A DNA stretch of 64,000 bases from an uncultured Aquimarina sp. (GCA_947492105.1 CANLMN010000018.1:33919-97918); one strand, 5' to 3'; shown: positions 26,308 through 35,769, counted from the stretch's first letter. The notes: a model not told the origin generated them from the sequence alone. Translations and numbers: made by a program.

Positions 26308-27372
26308 TTAGCTTCCGATGAAGTAGCGACTATATTTTGGGGTGATTTTTTTTATTACATGTACAATAGCAAATGAAAACAAAGTAATTCCGCAGACAAT
26401 CAGTATGTAAATTAGAGGATTGTTGGGAGGGAAAGAGAAGTGTAGAAGTTTTTTTGTTTTTATTACAACAATGATGACTAAGCAATGTACAAAGAAAATT
26501 CCAAAGCTCGCATCTGCTAAGCTTTTAAGTACTTTTATTTTTTTTCTTTCAAATCGATGTAGCCAAACCATAAAAAATATAGAAAGTATACTCTTTTGTA
26601 ACAGCATAAGGTCAATGCCGTCATAGTGCAAAGGGAGTTTGTTGTAGCTACCTTCTTTGCCGATCAATGTTTGTGCTAGGGCAATGCCGATAACTAGTAG
26701 AAGTACGTAGATTTCTTTGTTTTTAAATTTTTTGTAAATCAGTTCTTTGTTTTCAGAACTGAGTATTCCGATGAAATATACAGGGGTGAAGTATAGTACA
26801 GCCTGAAAAATAGCTATCGTAGAGGTGTATAAAAGAGGTCTATGTATAAATAGTGCTATGATAAATAATATTGCAGTGATCGTACCTTTAGTTTGTGTGC
26901 TCAGATTGATGAAACGTATATGAAGCGGAGCGCATGCAAAAACAATCATTACAAATGGGATATACCAATACCCTATGAACATAGAGCCTGTAGCGTAGTG
27001 TTTTAGTATAGGTATTAGATATTGAGAAAATAGTCCTTGGCCTGTTGGACTATAGTAGTTTGGAGTTGTTGCTGTATGATCTTTTGCAAAAACAGAAAGC
27101 AGTATTGGGATTAGTGCTAATAGTACATAGGGTAAGAATACGAATTTGATCTTTTTTAAGTAAAAAGTTTTGAAAACAAAATTTTTAGAGAAAATATGAT
27201 GAAATAAAAATCCTGAAATAAAAACAAAAGGAGTAGTACCACCTGCTATGATGTTATAGATTGTTTTACTGCCGATAGTGCTAAAGGAAAAGTCTGAAAT
27301 TCCCAAGCAATGACCAGCTACAATAAAGAGTATAGCAATAGCTCTGAAGTAATTTAAAGAATTGATATACAT
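26308..27372 (-). CDS. Membrane acyltransferase (acyltransferase-3 family)
   Basis: 354 residues with about ten hydrophobic helices. NYFRAIAILFIVAGHCLGI at the start holds the catalytic His of the Acyl_transf_3 family, followed by GTTPFVFISGFLF. Family members O-acylate surface glycans or membrane components in the inner membrane. The acceptor is not inferable. It is monocistronic; it follows the carotenoid regulator on the same strand after about 230 bases. A -7 element TACATTTG lies at 27433-27426. Confidence 0.85.
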   Translation of the reverse strand: MYINSLNYFRAIAILFIVAGHCLGISDFSFSTIGSKTIYNIIAGGTTPFVFISGFLFHHIFSKNFVFKTFYLKKIKFVFLPYVLLALIPILLSVFAKDHTATTPNYYSPTGQGLFSQYLIPILKHYATGSMFIGYWYIPFVMIVFACAPLHIRFINLSTQTKGTITAILFIIALFIHRPLLYTSTIAIFQAVLYFTPVYFIGILSSENKELIYKKFKNKEIYVLLLVIGIALAQTLIGKEGSYNKLPLHYDGIDLMLLQKSILSIFFMVWLHRFERKKIKVLKSLADASFGIFFVHCLVIIVVIKTKKLLHFSFPPNNPLIYILIVCGITLFSFAIVHVIKKITPKYSRYFIGS

Positions 27373-27549
27373 GTATATATCGGGTTGTTTTTTTGATTTG
27401 GGGGTTGTTTTTTACAAAATCATGGCAAATGTAAGTAATCAATTTTTTATGACCTCATCCATAACCGAAAATTTAGGTTAATTTAACTTTAATAGTGTGT
27501 TAGGCTAAAAAAGTGAAAAATGATTGTATGCCTTTTAAATTGGGGGATT

Positions 27550-27663
27550 ATACCATTTATCACTTGAAATTTTTGAAAGAAATCATCCTTTTCTTTCTTT
27601 TTGTTTGTAGGACAAAAGCGATCAATTTATTTTTCTAACAATTTCAATTCACAAATGGGGTAT
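27550..27663. repeat. Divergent family A-like palindromic repeat
   Basis: The ends ATACCATTTAT and ACAAATGGGGTAT match family A, and the arms CACTTGAAATTTTTG and CAATTTCAATTCA pair. The interior is unrelated to the other copies. The remainder of 27373-27742 contains no gene. Confidence 0.5.
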
Positions 27664-27742
27664 TGTACTTTAATTGGTATTATGCTTTAGAAATTTGAAT
27701 ATTAGGTGGCGCTATTTTATCGTATAAAAAAAGTATTCAGGT

Positions 27743-30028
27743 TTATTGACATTTTTCACCAGCATCTTGAATTTTCCAATTAGTATCGTTAATGAGTTTT
27801 GTTCTAGCAGCCTTGGCCAAAGGTGAGCAATACGTAGAGCTACCTCCATCAAAAGTGACGTCATTATTTTTTGTCTTTTTTGACAATGCTATCAATAATT
27901 GTTCGTAGGCGTCTTGTTGTAGTGTGACTCCAGCAAACATATTTGACATATCACTAATATTTTGGATATTCCAATTTGTTATATCAATATTTTTGATTCC
28001 GGAACGGCTAAACATATAAGCCATATTAGTAACACTTGAGGTGTCCCAGTCACGAACATCTGGTTGCGCTTTTGTGGCCAAATAGAACATAGAGGCCATG
28101 CTACTTACACGGCTAAAATCAGGAGTGTCTGTGGCTTTGATGATCAAATTAGAACAATTTTTAAAAGCATGAAACATAATAAGCCATTCTCCGGTACCCC
28201 ATTGATCTACCGATAGGAGTGTTTTTGGATCTGCATCATAAGCATTTATGAATTCAATACCCGGATATTTTCCTGTAATTTGAACAGTATGTGGTCCAGC
28301 TGTAGGGAAGGTGTGAACTGCTTCACCTGTAATTCCAAATTCGTCAAGTATGCCGTCGTTATCCCAGTCAATATTGTAATTATAAGCATATCCAATGTTT
28401 ACGGGGACAATAACTTTAGTTCCGGACCATGTGGTAATAAAAGCTTCACCTGGTTGTATGGATGCATCATACTTTACTATTACAGTCCAATTTTGCGTTT
28501 CCTTGTTTTCTGCGGTTATTGTATAGGTAACGGGTTTGGTAAAATCAATTGCTTTTTCAGGCGTGTAGGATGCTAATGATGAAACAACTATAATAGGTGA
28601 TAAAGTAGTTAAGGGTGTGCCTGGGAGTACTTTGGCTGTTACAGTATGTGTAATTGTGTCTATAATTGCTGGTGCTCTTTGTTCGGTTAATACAAAGGCA
28701 GTAATGTCGTTTTTCGAACTTCTGGTATCTGGAGCGATTTTTATGGTAACTATCCAATTTTGAGTGTCTCCGTTTTCTGCTGTCACTGTGTAGGTTACGG
28801 GTTTCGTGAAATTTGTGTGGGATTTTGGGGTATAGGATGCTTTTTTGGAGACCACTAAGTTAGGGGTTAGGTTACGTACATCTGTTTCAAAAGGCACGGT
28901 AAGTGTTGCGGTATGAGCAAAGGTGTCAATTTGAGCCAAGTTGTTAGGTTCGCTACGGGTTGAAAACTCCCGAATATCATTTTCATCACTTAGTGGATCG
29001 GCTTCTAAGATTACTTCTATTGTATAGCTGGTTATGGATCCATCTTCTGCAGTGATGTTGTATAATACTGGGTTAGTGAAATCTTGTGGCTCATTGGATT
29101 TTGGTGTTATTGAAGCTTTGTCAGAAATACCTATAGTGGGGACTAGATTGGTAAGATCTGTTTTTGCAGGTAACTTTATTAGGACTGTATTGTCAGAAAT
29201 AATGCCCATAGAGTTGTTTATAGAGATAGTTGTAATTTTTGCTTCATTGCTCAGTGGATTCTCGTTAACATTAAATTGTATCACCTGTGATTTTTGTTGA
29301 CCATTACTATCCAAAAGATCAAAACGGATTTCATGATTTCCAACACGGTTGGGAATAGCATTGACTTGGTAGGTTCCGGGGATTATTGGGGTTAGTTTAT
29401 TTTGTTCTATAATTTCTTGGGAAAGATTGGTTAATTTCCCCTCTCCATTTATAAATCTGTAATTATGCTCAAAAGTAGCTGGATAGTCAGAACTGTTATT
29501 TTCTAAAGTAATCAAAATAGGTAATGTATCACCTTTTTTGATTGTTTTTGTTTGGGTAGTGGCTGTCCATTTTAAATCTAAATTGTGAATAGTGTAAAAT
29601 ATGTCATGTTCTTGTATTTTTTCGAAATTATCATTCGTGGTTATTTTTATTTGGTGATCTCCTGAACTTAGCCCTTTGTAATTGAGTGAAACGGTGAAGT
29701 CAAGCTCTGGGTCCAAAACAATTTTTTGATTAGTAGGAAGTGTATTTCCTTCATTATCTTCAAAAACTCCATTTCCTTTTATTAATTCGTATTGGAAATA
29801 GTATTCAAACTCAGGTAGGACTTTTTGAGGAGTTATTGTAATGATCGTTGCTAAAGATTCTTTTACAAAGCCTTCCTGGATGGTGTTTATCGTCGTGCTG
29901 AAGTTTACATTTGTGATGAGTTGAATATCTTTGGTGTTACAGGAGAATAGGAGTACTAAAATCCCTATGATTACATAAAGAAGTATTCTTAGTTTTTTAG
30001 GTGTTGATTTTAAAGAAGTATCAATCAT
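27743..30028 (-). CDS. BspA-like surface lipoprotein with DUF5018-type repeats
   Basis: 761 residues. The N-terminus has a hydrophobic helix ending in the lipobox LLFSCNTKD. Residues of about 40-260 form two Ig-like regions. Three similar modules of about 90 residues follow, each with the pattern LxPTIxVSxxASxTPKS...FTxPVxYxxTAExGxxxxWxVxI (the DUF5018 pattern). The C-terminus carries BspA-type repeats (MFHAFKNCSNLIIKATDTPDFSRVSSMASMFYLATKAQPDVRDWDTSSVTNMAYMF). It is likely an exported adhesin. No enzymatic role is visible. Confidence 0.82.
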   Translation of the reverse strand: MIDTSLKSTPKKLRILLYVIIGILVLLFSCNTKDIQLITNVNFSTTINTIQEGFVKESLATIITITPQKVLPEFEYYFQYELIKGNGVFEDNEGNTLPTNQKIVLDPELDFTVSLNYKGLSSGDHQIKITTNDNFEKIQEHDIFYTIHNLDLKWTATTQTKTIKKGDTLPILITLENNSSDYPATFEHNYRFINGEGKLTNLSQEIIEQNKLTPIIPGTYQVNAIPNRVGNHEIRFDLLDSNGQQKSQVIQFNVNENPLSNEAKITTISINNSMGIISDNTVLIKLPAKTDLTNLVPTIGISDKASITPKSNEPQDFTNPVLYNITAEDGSITSYTIEVILEADPLSDENDIREFSTRSEPNNLAQIDTFAHTATLTVPFETDVRNLTPNLVVSKKASYTPKSHTNFTKPVTYTVTAENGDTQNWIVTIKIAPDTRSSKNDITAFVLTEQRAPAIIDTITHTVTAKVLPGTPLTTLSPIIVVSSLASYTPEKAIDFTKPVTYTITAENKETQNWTVIVKYDASIQPGEAFITTWSGTKVIVPVNIGYAYNYNIDWDNDGILDEFGITGEAVHTFPTAGPHTVQITGKYPGIEFINAYDADPKTLLSVDQWGTGEWLIMFHAFKNCSNLIIKATDTPDFSRVSSMASMFYLATKAQPDVRDWDTSSVTNMAYMFSRSGIKNIDITNWNIQNISDMSNMFAGVTLQQDAYEQLLIALSKKTKNNDVTFDGGSSTYCSPLAKAARTKLINDTNWKIQDAGEKCQ

Positions 30029-30135
30029 GATTGTTCCTATAAGATTAATTTACAGCAATATAATAAAAAAAAGTTCTTGAAATATTTTGTTGTTAAAGAA
30101 GGGGGATTTAAGTGTTGAAATTAGCTATCTTCAGG

Positions 30136-30329
30136 AAAATAAAACACCTCACAAATTTTTTACTGAAACGGGATCATCTATAAAACCAAAAACTGAAAAA
30201 GATTAGAGTGTTATTGTAGGATTTGGGGTAATTGTGTGGTAGTTGTTCGGTTGGTGCGTCGAACAAATACAACTATATACTTTGTGAATAATTATATTGT
30301 AATAATGTGCTCGGAATGGGAGTCGAACC
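30136..30329. repeat. Left direct repeat containing a 3' fragment of tRNA-Leu (probable att site)
   Basis: These 194 bases repeat 35029-35223 with only a few differences. The last 20 or so bases (TCGGAATGGGAGTCGAACC region) are the 3' end of tRNA-Leu, and the similarity stops where the tRNA sequence departs. This is the footprint left by integration into a tRNA 3' end. The repeat is much longer than a typical att core, so a second event or a segmental duplication is possible. Confidence 0.75.
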
Positions 30330-30769
30330 TATCGCTTTATTCATGTCTTCTAGTCATTTTATGTCGTTATCAACAACATAAATGTGCAAATTTTCAGCGT
30401 GTAACAAAGAAAATCAAGACCCTTTCTAAAAAAAAATATATTTTTTGCTGTAACAATTTTTGAATAGATTACACTAACTGTATAATAGGGTAGAAAATTT
30501 GATTTATCGTTTTGTAGTTATCGAACAAAAAAGGGGGAAATCCTAGACAATTAAGTTTAAATCAAAGGTAGTGAAACTAATTTTGCAATCTTGTTTCTGT
30601 GATCATCCCTGTAAAATTAAAGAAAAACGTATTTCATGTAAACCTTAACAAAAAATGAGGAAGAAATTAGAGAGAACATGAAATCTCTGAAGCCATCTTA
30701 CAATACAATATCAGGTATTCAAATATTTTAAATTAATTTTAAAAATGGAAAAGCTTTTTATAGGGTCTA

Positions 30770-30946
30770 ATGACCTTGGGTTTGCTTTCTTTTGTTAACG
30801 CAAATGATATGCAAAGTGCTAATTCTTTAGAAATAAATTTCAAAAACACCACAGATGAATTAGAAGAATTTGGTCATTGGCGCATAACAAGACATTATGA
30901 TCATAGTGGTCATTTAGTGGCTACTTCCAGAGAGTGGGTTCGTTAA
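30770..30946 (+). CDS. Small secreted peptide (58 aa) upstream of the GLPGLI/receptor pair
   Basis: The frame runs MTLGLLSFVNANDMQSANS to the C-terminal TSREWVR. The start MTLGLLSFVNAN resembles the end of a signal peptide cut after NAN or NA. An ATG at 30745 in another frame (MEKLFIG) would supply the missing positively charged start if one base were changed near 30768, so the signal peptide may be broken by a frameshift. The mature part is short, charged and rich in His, Trp and Arg (GHWRITRHYDHSGHLVATSREWVR). A terminator follows directly. I do not recognise a family. Confidence 0.5.
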   Translation: MTLGLLSFVNANDMQSANSLEINFKNTTDELEEFGHWRITRHYDHSGHLVATSREWVR

Positions 30947-30966
30947 CAAACGAATCTTTAATTAGT

Positions 30967-31002
30967 AAAAAAGGTATCACTAATTAAAGTGATACCTTTT
31001 AA
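30967..31002 (+). terminator. Terminator after the small peptide gene
   Basis: A 13-bp stem (AAAAGGTATCACT at 30969-30981, complement at 30988-31000) with a six-base loop and a terminal T run. Confidence 0.8.
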
Positions 31003-31110
31003 CGATCAATTGAAAAGCACATAGCTAAATCTGAAATTCAACATATTAAATAGTGAAATTGCTTTTATTAAACTGTTTTTCAGTGCTTAATGTATTAAAA
31101 TCCTATAAAC

Positions 31111-31851
31111 ATGATACACATTAAAATTTTTATTTTATTTATTAGTACCTCAATATTTTCTCAAAGCTATCAAATTGCATATGAGGAGTTATTTACATTT
31201 GATTATTATGAATTAGAAGATTTAAAAAAAGAATTGAAAAAAAAAGAAGTTGGTTTTGAAAGCCCTACAGGATTTGTGCTAATCTGTCAGAATGGAAAAA
31301 CATCTTATGGAAAAAATGCTGAGCGCTTAGAGAAATCCATTGATGAAGAGAATACTTCATCTCAAATGGTTTCTAGCGAAGTAATGCTAGTAGAGTACTA
31401 TAAGGATAAAACGGCCAATATCTGTATAGATTATTATAGAAACTACGATCCTTTGCTTTATGGAGAAGATGTAATTGTTGAAGGTGAACTCCCTACTTTC
31501 AAATGGGAGATTACTGATATAGCGGGTGATATATCTGGATATAAATGTAAGCTTGCGAAAACAACACGAAATAATGGAGACGCGATCATGGCATGGTTTA
31601 CAGACGAAATTGCTATAAGTGAAGGGCCTAGAGATTATTGGGGATTGCCTGGTCTTATTCTTCAAGTTCAAATTAATGACAAAGTTTTGATAGTTGCTAC
31701 AGCTATTAAGAAAATATTAGATCAAAAATCAATAGTATTTCCCGCCAAAGGAAATAAAATGACTCATAAACAATTCACTGAGTTACAAAAAGAGCTATTT
31801 AAACCACAAAAAATTGTAAAACCAGATGGAACCATTATTATTAGAGAATAA
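31111..31851 (+). CDS. GLPGLI family protein
   Basis: 246 residues. A short signal sequence (MIHIKIFILFISTSIFSQS) is followed by a family-typical beta-rich body and the name-giving motif DYWGLPGLILQV near residue 180. GLPGLI proteins are found only in Bacteroidetes, of unknown function, and are often encoded beside a large outer-membrane receptor, as here (34-base gap). It is probably periplasmic. Base composition is like the surroundings. Confidence 0.9.
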   Translation: MIHIKIFILFISTSIFSQSYQIAYEELFTFDYYELEDLKKELKKKEVGFESPTGFVLICQNGKTSYGKNAERLEKSIDEENTSSQMVSSEVMLVEYYKDKTANICIDYYRNYDPLLYGEDVIVEGELPTFKWEITDIAGDISGYKCKLAKTTRNNGDAIMAWFTDEIAISEGPRDYWGLPGLILQVQINDKVLIVATAIKKILDQKSIVFPAKGNKMTHKQFTELQKELFKPQKIVKPDGTIIIRE

Positions 31852-31885
31852 TGGAATGGGTAAAAATAAACAATAGCCCTGTGTA

Positions 31886-34522
31886 ATGAGAAAACAGTAT
31901 TTTTTATGTCTTATAGCAGTGCTACTATTTGTAAAACTACAGGCTCAATATGAGGTCAGGGGGTCTATAAAAACACTTGAGAGCCAAGATCCTCTACCAT
32001 ACGCAACGATACAGCTTCTGGATGTAAAAAGTTCAAAAACGATAAGTTACACTACTGCGGATACTAATGGAATTTTTAATCTCCAAACTGAAAAAACAGG
32101 AACATATCGATTTAAAACTAGTTATATGGGGTGTCTAAGTTTTTTGGATACTATCGTTATTGAAAAACCAGTGGTGTTTAAGAATGTTTTCCTAAAAAAA
32201 GATGTGGAAGCGTTGGAGGAAGTTGTACTTAAATACGAACCGAAAGTAATGAAGATTGAAAATGACACAATTACTTACAACTTAGAAAAACTCACCACTG
32301 GAGAAGAAAGAACTCTTGCAAACATTATTGAAAAGCTTCCTGGAGTAAAGCTAAATAATAGCGGACAACTCATTGCGAATGGTAAATTGGTAAAGAAGCT
32401 ATTGATCGATGGAGAAGAATTATTTAAAAATCAGCATAGGACTACAACTGAAAGTATTACCGCTAAAATGGTTGAAGGGGTTCGATATTTAGACAAATAT
32501 CAGGATTTTGGAAATATTAAAGGGTTTGACAACAAACAAACAAATGCTCTGGATGTGAGTATTAAAGAGGAATATAAGAATAAAATAACAGGTGATTTTA
32601 AAGCAGAAGGAGGGCATGAGTCCAAATATCTTACCAAGACAAATTTATATCGATTTGGAGGGCAATTCAAATTTGGTTTTATAGGTAATTGGAATAATTT
32701 GGGGAAACAGTCTATAACTAATTTAGAATACGACGAATTACGCGGTATCGGTTTTGATGAAATTGATAAAAACGGCTTTAAAATTGACAAAACGGAAGAT
32801 AGTAGTCCTAAATTCCTTGAACCTACACTAGATATTGAGGAGAGAATTAATTTGTTTGGAGCATTGAGTCTTATTTACAAGCCTTCATCAAAGACAAAAA
32901 TTTCTTTTTTAAATGTTATTAGCAACTCTAAACAAAAACAATTTTTATTAAATAACAGAAGATTTTTTGACTTACCTGCGGCTAATCAAATAGAGCAAAG
33001 AAATGTACAAAGTGATTTTTTACTAAACACATCTGTTTTTGAGTTTGGTTATCAACCTTCGTCGACAAGTTTTTTTGAATATATCGTGAATTTTAACCCT
33101 CATAGTTCCAATGAAGATTTTATCATTACCAATACTACAGCTACAGCGGTTACTTCAATAAATCAAAGCCAATATAATCAACAATATGTTTTAGATCAAA
33201 AACTATCTTACTTAACAAATATTAGTTCAAAAACACTATTAAAAGCCACAGGCTTATTGGTCTTAGATGCTACTATTGATGATTTAGAAATTATTTCCTC
33301 AACCCCTGCTTTTTTACTTGAAGACGCTAGTTTATTAGAACAAAACGGATCAAAAAAAAGAAATTTTTATGGTTATCAATTAAAAACAATATCCAAATTT
33401 AAAAAAGAAATGTTACGTGTAGAGCACGGTACTATCTTTACAGATACCGATTTTGAAAATATAGTTGCTAACCAACCAGAATTTACCAATAGTTTCGGTT
33501 CAAGTCGCATAGATAGTTATTTGAATGCATCTTACGAAGGAAAATTATCAAAAAGATTAATATATACAGGAGGTTTGGGATATAAATTTGTTCAATTAGA
33601 ACGGTTTGGAGAATCATTTGACAATTCGTTTCTATTACCATCACTGAAGATTGATTACAGAATGTCTACCTCTAAAAATCTGAGTTTCGATTATTCTTAT
33701 AATATAGCTTTAACCGTTGATACGCAATTGCATCCTAATAGTATTATTGATAATTATTTTTCCATAAAATCTCCCAGTCAAGTCAAAAGTAATCAATTAT
33801 TACCAAGCCATTTGTTTGGTTTATATTATTCTAATTTTAAAATTAAGACAGGTACAACTTTTTCAACTTATACAAATTATAACTACACACCGACTTTTAT
33901 ATCCTTTAATAACACAATAACAGAAGAAGGCATTGTCACTAGCTCTAATATCATTGGTGAAGCTCAGTGGCAATGGAATTTTGGATTAAGCTTTGATAAA
34001 CGATTTAAGAGCAAACTGGGGATTTTCTCTAATTTTAGTTGGTTCTATTCGGAAGAGCCAAATAGTATCAGAGGTGAGCAAAATCAGGCAACCACTTTGG
34101 TGCTTAAAAACAAAGGTGGTATTTATTCACGTTTTAGAAAAGGTGTTAATTTCAATCTTGGTTTAGATCTTGAAATAATTGAATACACCTCCTCTTTACT
34201 TGAAATAACTAACAAGGCGATTGCCACTAAGCCCTATTTGGTTTTTAATGGCAATCTTTTAGAGAAAAAAGTTTTGTGGAGTATCGGTGGTGAATATGCA
34301 AATTACAAAACTGACTTAGACGAAACCAATGTTATAAACATCTATCCAAAAGTAACCTACGAAATCAATGATAACTTTGAGATTTTAATTAAGGGAAATA
34401 ATATACTTAATATCGATAATGCCGAAATAACTCGAAATTTTAATACTATTAATTATTCAGAAAGTAGTGTTGTAGATACTTTAGAAGGTTATATTGTATT
34501 CGGACTTTATTATCGACTGTAA
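31886..34522 (+). CDS. TonB-receptor-like outer-membrane beta-barrel with carboxypeptidase regulatory domain
   Basis: 878 residues. A signal peptide (MRKQYFLCLIAVLLFVKLQAQ) precedes a CarboxypepD_reg-like domain (about residues 22-105: YEVRGSIKTLESQDPLPYATIQLLDV). A plug-like region follows (TYNLEKLTTGEERTLANIIEKLPGVKLNNSGQLIANGKLVKKLLIDGEELF), then a long barrel with alternating strands, ending IVFGLYYRL with an aromatic-rich C-terminus. It fits the GLPGLI-associated outer-membrane protein family rather than SusC, since no SusD partner is present. A substrate or peptide receptor role is inference. Confidence 0.85.
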   Translation: MRKQYFLCLIAVLLFVKLQAQYEVRGSIKTLESQDPLPYATIQLLDVKSSKTISYTTADTNGIFNLQTEKTGTYRFKTSYMGCLSFLDTIVIEKPVVFKNVFLKKDVEALEEVVLKYEPKVMKIENDTITYNLEKLTTGEERTLANIIEKLPGVKLNNSGQLIANGKLVKKLLIDGEELFKNQHRTTTESITAKMVEGVRYLDKYQDFGNIKGFDNKQTNALDVSIKEEYKNKITGDFKAEGGHESKYLTKTNLYRFGGQFKFGFIGNWNNLGKQSITNLEYDELRGIGFDEIDKNGFKIDKTEDSSPKFLEPTLDIEERINLFGALSLIYKPSSKTKISFLNVISNSKQKQFLLNNRRFFDLPAANQIEQRNVQSDFLLNTSVFEFGYQPSSTSFFEYIVNFNPHSSNEDFIITNTTATAVTSINQSQYNQQYVLDQKLSYLTNISSKTLLKATGLLVLDATIDDLEIISSTPAFLLEDASLLEQNGSKKRNFYGYQLKTISKFKKEMLRVEHGTIFTDTDFENIVANQPEFTNSFGSSRIDSYLNASYEGKLSKRLIYTGGLGYKFVQLERFGESFDNSFLLPSLKIDYRMSTSKNLSFDYSYNIALTVDTQLHPNSIIDNYFSIKSPSQVKSNQLLPSHLFGLYYSNFKIKTGTTFSTYTNYNYTPTFISFNNTITEEGIVTSSNIIGEAQWQWNFGLSFDKRFKSKLGIFSNFSWFYSEEPNSIRGEQNQATTLVLKNKGGIYSRFRKGVNFNLGLDLEIIEYTSSLLEITNKAIATKPYLVFNGNLLEKKVLWSIGGEYANYKTDLDETNVINIYPKVTYEINDNFEILIKGNNILNIDNAEITRNFNTINYSESSVVDTLEGYIVFGLYYRL

Positions 34523-34566
34523 TAACAGTTCTCGTTATTTTGAACAGAACGCGAGGTGTTTTGGTT

Positions 34567-34700
34567 TTATATTTCGGGTAGTCCTGTAACCGTATCAATA
34601 TCTTCTAAAAGCCCTATAGACTTTAAATAGCGTTCAGTCATTTGAACAGTAGTATGCAGCATCATTTTTTGAATTTTTCGATGCTTTTTTATGCTAAATT
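34567..34700 (-). pseudogene. C-terminal remnant of a tyrosine recombinase
   Basis: The minus strand encodes HRKIQKMMLHTTVQMTERYL and then KSIGLLEDIDTVTGLPEI before a stop at 34567. The pattern H...TT..MTERYL corresponds to the last catalytic box of phage-type integrases, with Tyr as nucleophile. The region upstream has stops in all frames that could extend it. It lies between the receptor gene and the right repeat of the tRNA element, the expected place of an integrase. Confidence 0.55.
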
Positions 34701-34709
34701 GCCCTAAAA

Positions 34710-34905
34710 CAACGTTCTAGTTCCGTTTTCTTTGTATTTTGTCGCTCTACGATATGCTACAATTCTTTTTAAGACTTCTAAGAGTGTTAGATTTTTTTTA
34801 GATTCTTTTTGTTTAGCACGTAGTTTAGCCCCTAATAAGTTCGGAGTGATCTTTTTGATTTTTTGCTTCAATTTTAGCTTCATCGATACAAAAAACCTTT
34901 TTTAA
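34710..34905 (-). pseudogene. Second decayed coding fragment beside the integrase remnant
   Basis: The minus strand has a frame reading KITPNLLGAKLRAKQKESKK, then LTLLEVLKRIVAYRRATKYK, ending at a stop just before the integrase fragment. About 25 bases of it (GATCACTCCGAACTTAT block) recur at 62842-62870. I do not recognise the family; a transposase tail or an integrase segment are possible. The frame upstream is full of stops. Confidence 0.35.
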
Positions 34906-35028
34906 CATGGAGTTGATATGGCTTTTTCAAGTCTTTAAAGTAAGCTTTCTTTTCCGCATTCTACTTCATTGTATAAGGCGTATATTTTCGTACCCGTACT
35001 TTTTTACCTTTCTGTACGTGTTGTGTCC

Positions 35029-35223
35029 AAAATAAAACACCTCACAATTTTTTTGCTGGAGCGGGGATCATCTATAAAGCCAAAAACTGAAAAAGATTAG
35101 AGTGTTATTGTAAGATTTGGGGTAATTGTGTGGTAGTTGTTCGGTTGGTGCGTCGAACAAATACAGCTATATACTTTGTGAATAATTATATTGTAATAAT
35201 GTGCCCGGAATGGGAGTCGAACC
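35029..35223. repeat. Right direct repeat overlapping the 3' end of tRNA-Leu
   Basis: Partner of 30136-30329. It covers about 170 bases downstream of tRNA-Leu and the last 22 bases of the tRNA itself. Both copies include GTAGTTGTTCGGTTGGTGCG and TTGTGAATAATTATATTGT. Confidence 0.8.
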
Positions 35224-35285
35224 CACACGCCCAAAAGGACACATGGCCCTCAACCATGCCTGTCTACCAGTTCCAGCACCCGGGC
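35202..35285 (-). tRNA. tRNA-Leu (anticodon GAG)
   Basis: 84 bases with acceptor GCCCGGG paired to TCCGGGC, an anticodon arm CATGG-TTGAGGG-CCATG, the long variable arm typical of tRNA-Leu, and a T loop GGTTCGACTCC. CCA is not encoded. It is the likely integration target for the element at 30-35 kb and the last gene of the Lys-Lys-Leu transcript. Confidence 0.95.
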
Positions 35286-35496
35286 ATTTGTAAGGTGCGA
35301 TTATAACTTTGCGAATGCCGTTATAATATTCAATATTTCATTAAAACAAAAAACTATTTATTGATGTAATAAATAGTATGCTATTAATCTTAGAACAAAG
35401 TGATTTTTTGACTTGGTCAATAAAAACCTTTTCCTAATCTTTTGTATAAATATATAAATCATGACACAAATAAAGTATCATGATTTATATAATGTG

Positions 35497-35569
35497 TGAC
35501 CGGGCTGGGGCTCGAACCCAGGACCCTCTCCTTAAAAGGGAGATGCTCTACCAACTGAGCTACCAGGTC
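35497..35569 (-). tRNA. tRNA-Lys (anticodon TTT), copy 1
   Basis: 73 bases; the anticodon arm is TCTCC-CTTTTAA-GGAGA. Identical to the copy at 35661-35733. Confidence 0.95.
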
Positions 35570-35660
35570 AGTAATTAGTCATTTTGTAAAAAAATGAACT
35601 AACTATATTTCAAAGTGCAACGAGTACTAAAAAAAATCTATTTAGTCATTCGTAATGTTG

Positions 35661-35733
35661 TGACCGGGCTGGGGCTCGAACCCAGGACCCTCTCCTTAAA
35701 AGGGAGATGCTCTACCAACTGAGCTACCAGGTC
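35661..35733 (-). tRNA. tRNA-Lys (anticodon TTT), copy 2
   Basis: 73 bases, same sequence as the copy at 35497-35569. It is the first gene of the tRNA transcript, 36 bases after the promoter -7 element. Confidence 0.95.
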
Positions 35734-35769
35734 ATTCATCGTTTGTATTCTATTGCCTGAATGCGGGTG

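Larger units (their letters stand above)
30136..35223. mobile_element. Probable tRNA-Leu-targeting integrated element (about 4.9 kb)
   Basis: It is bounded by the direct repeats 30136-30329 and 35029-35223. The right repeat includes the 3' end of the intact tRNA-Leu; the left repeat has only its 3' fragment. Inside are a secreted peptide (30770), a GLPGLI protein, a large outer-membrane receptor and the C-terminal debris of a tyrosine recombinase (34567-34680). The integrase is decayed, so the element is probably fixed. Boundaries and mechanism are inferred from the repeat and tRNA geometry. Confidence 0.6.

Noticed and set aside
28280-28576. Plus-strand 98-residue open frame
   Set aside because: Shadow of the minus-strand BspA-like lipoprotein gene.
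27743-30028. Repeated modules considered as a CRISPR-like or direct DNA repeat array
   Set aside because: The periodicity is that of protein domains, with diverged DNA; no short identical repeats or spacers are present. No CRISPR array was seen anywhere in the window.
35497-35733. Two identical tRNA-Lys considered as an att duplication
   Set aside because: Both are complete tRNAs in tandem with only 91 bases between them and a shared promoter; simple gene duplication explains them.
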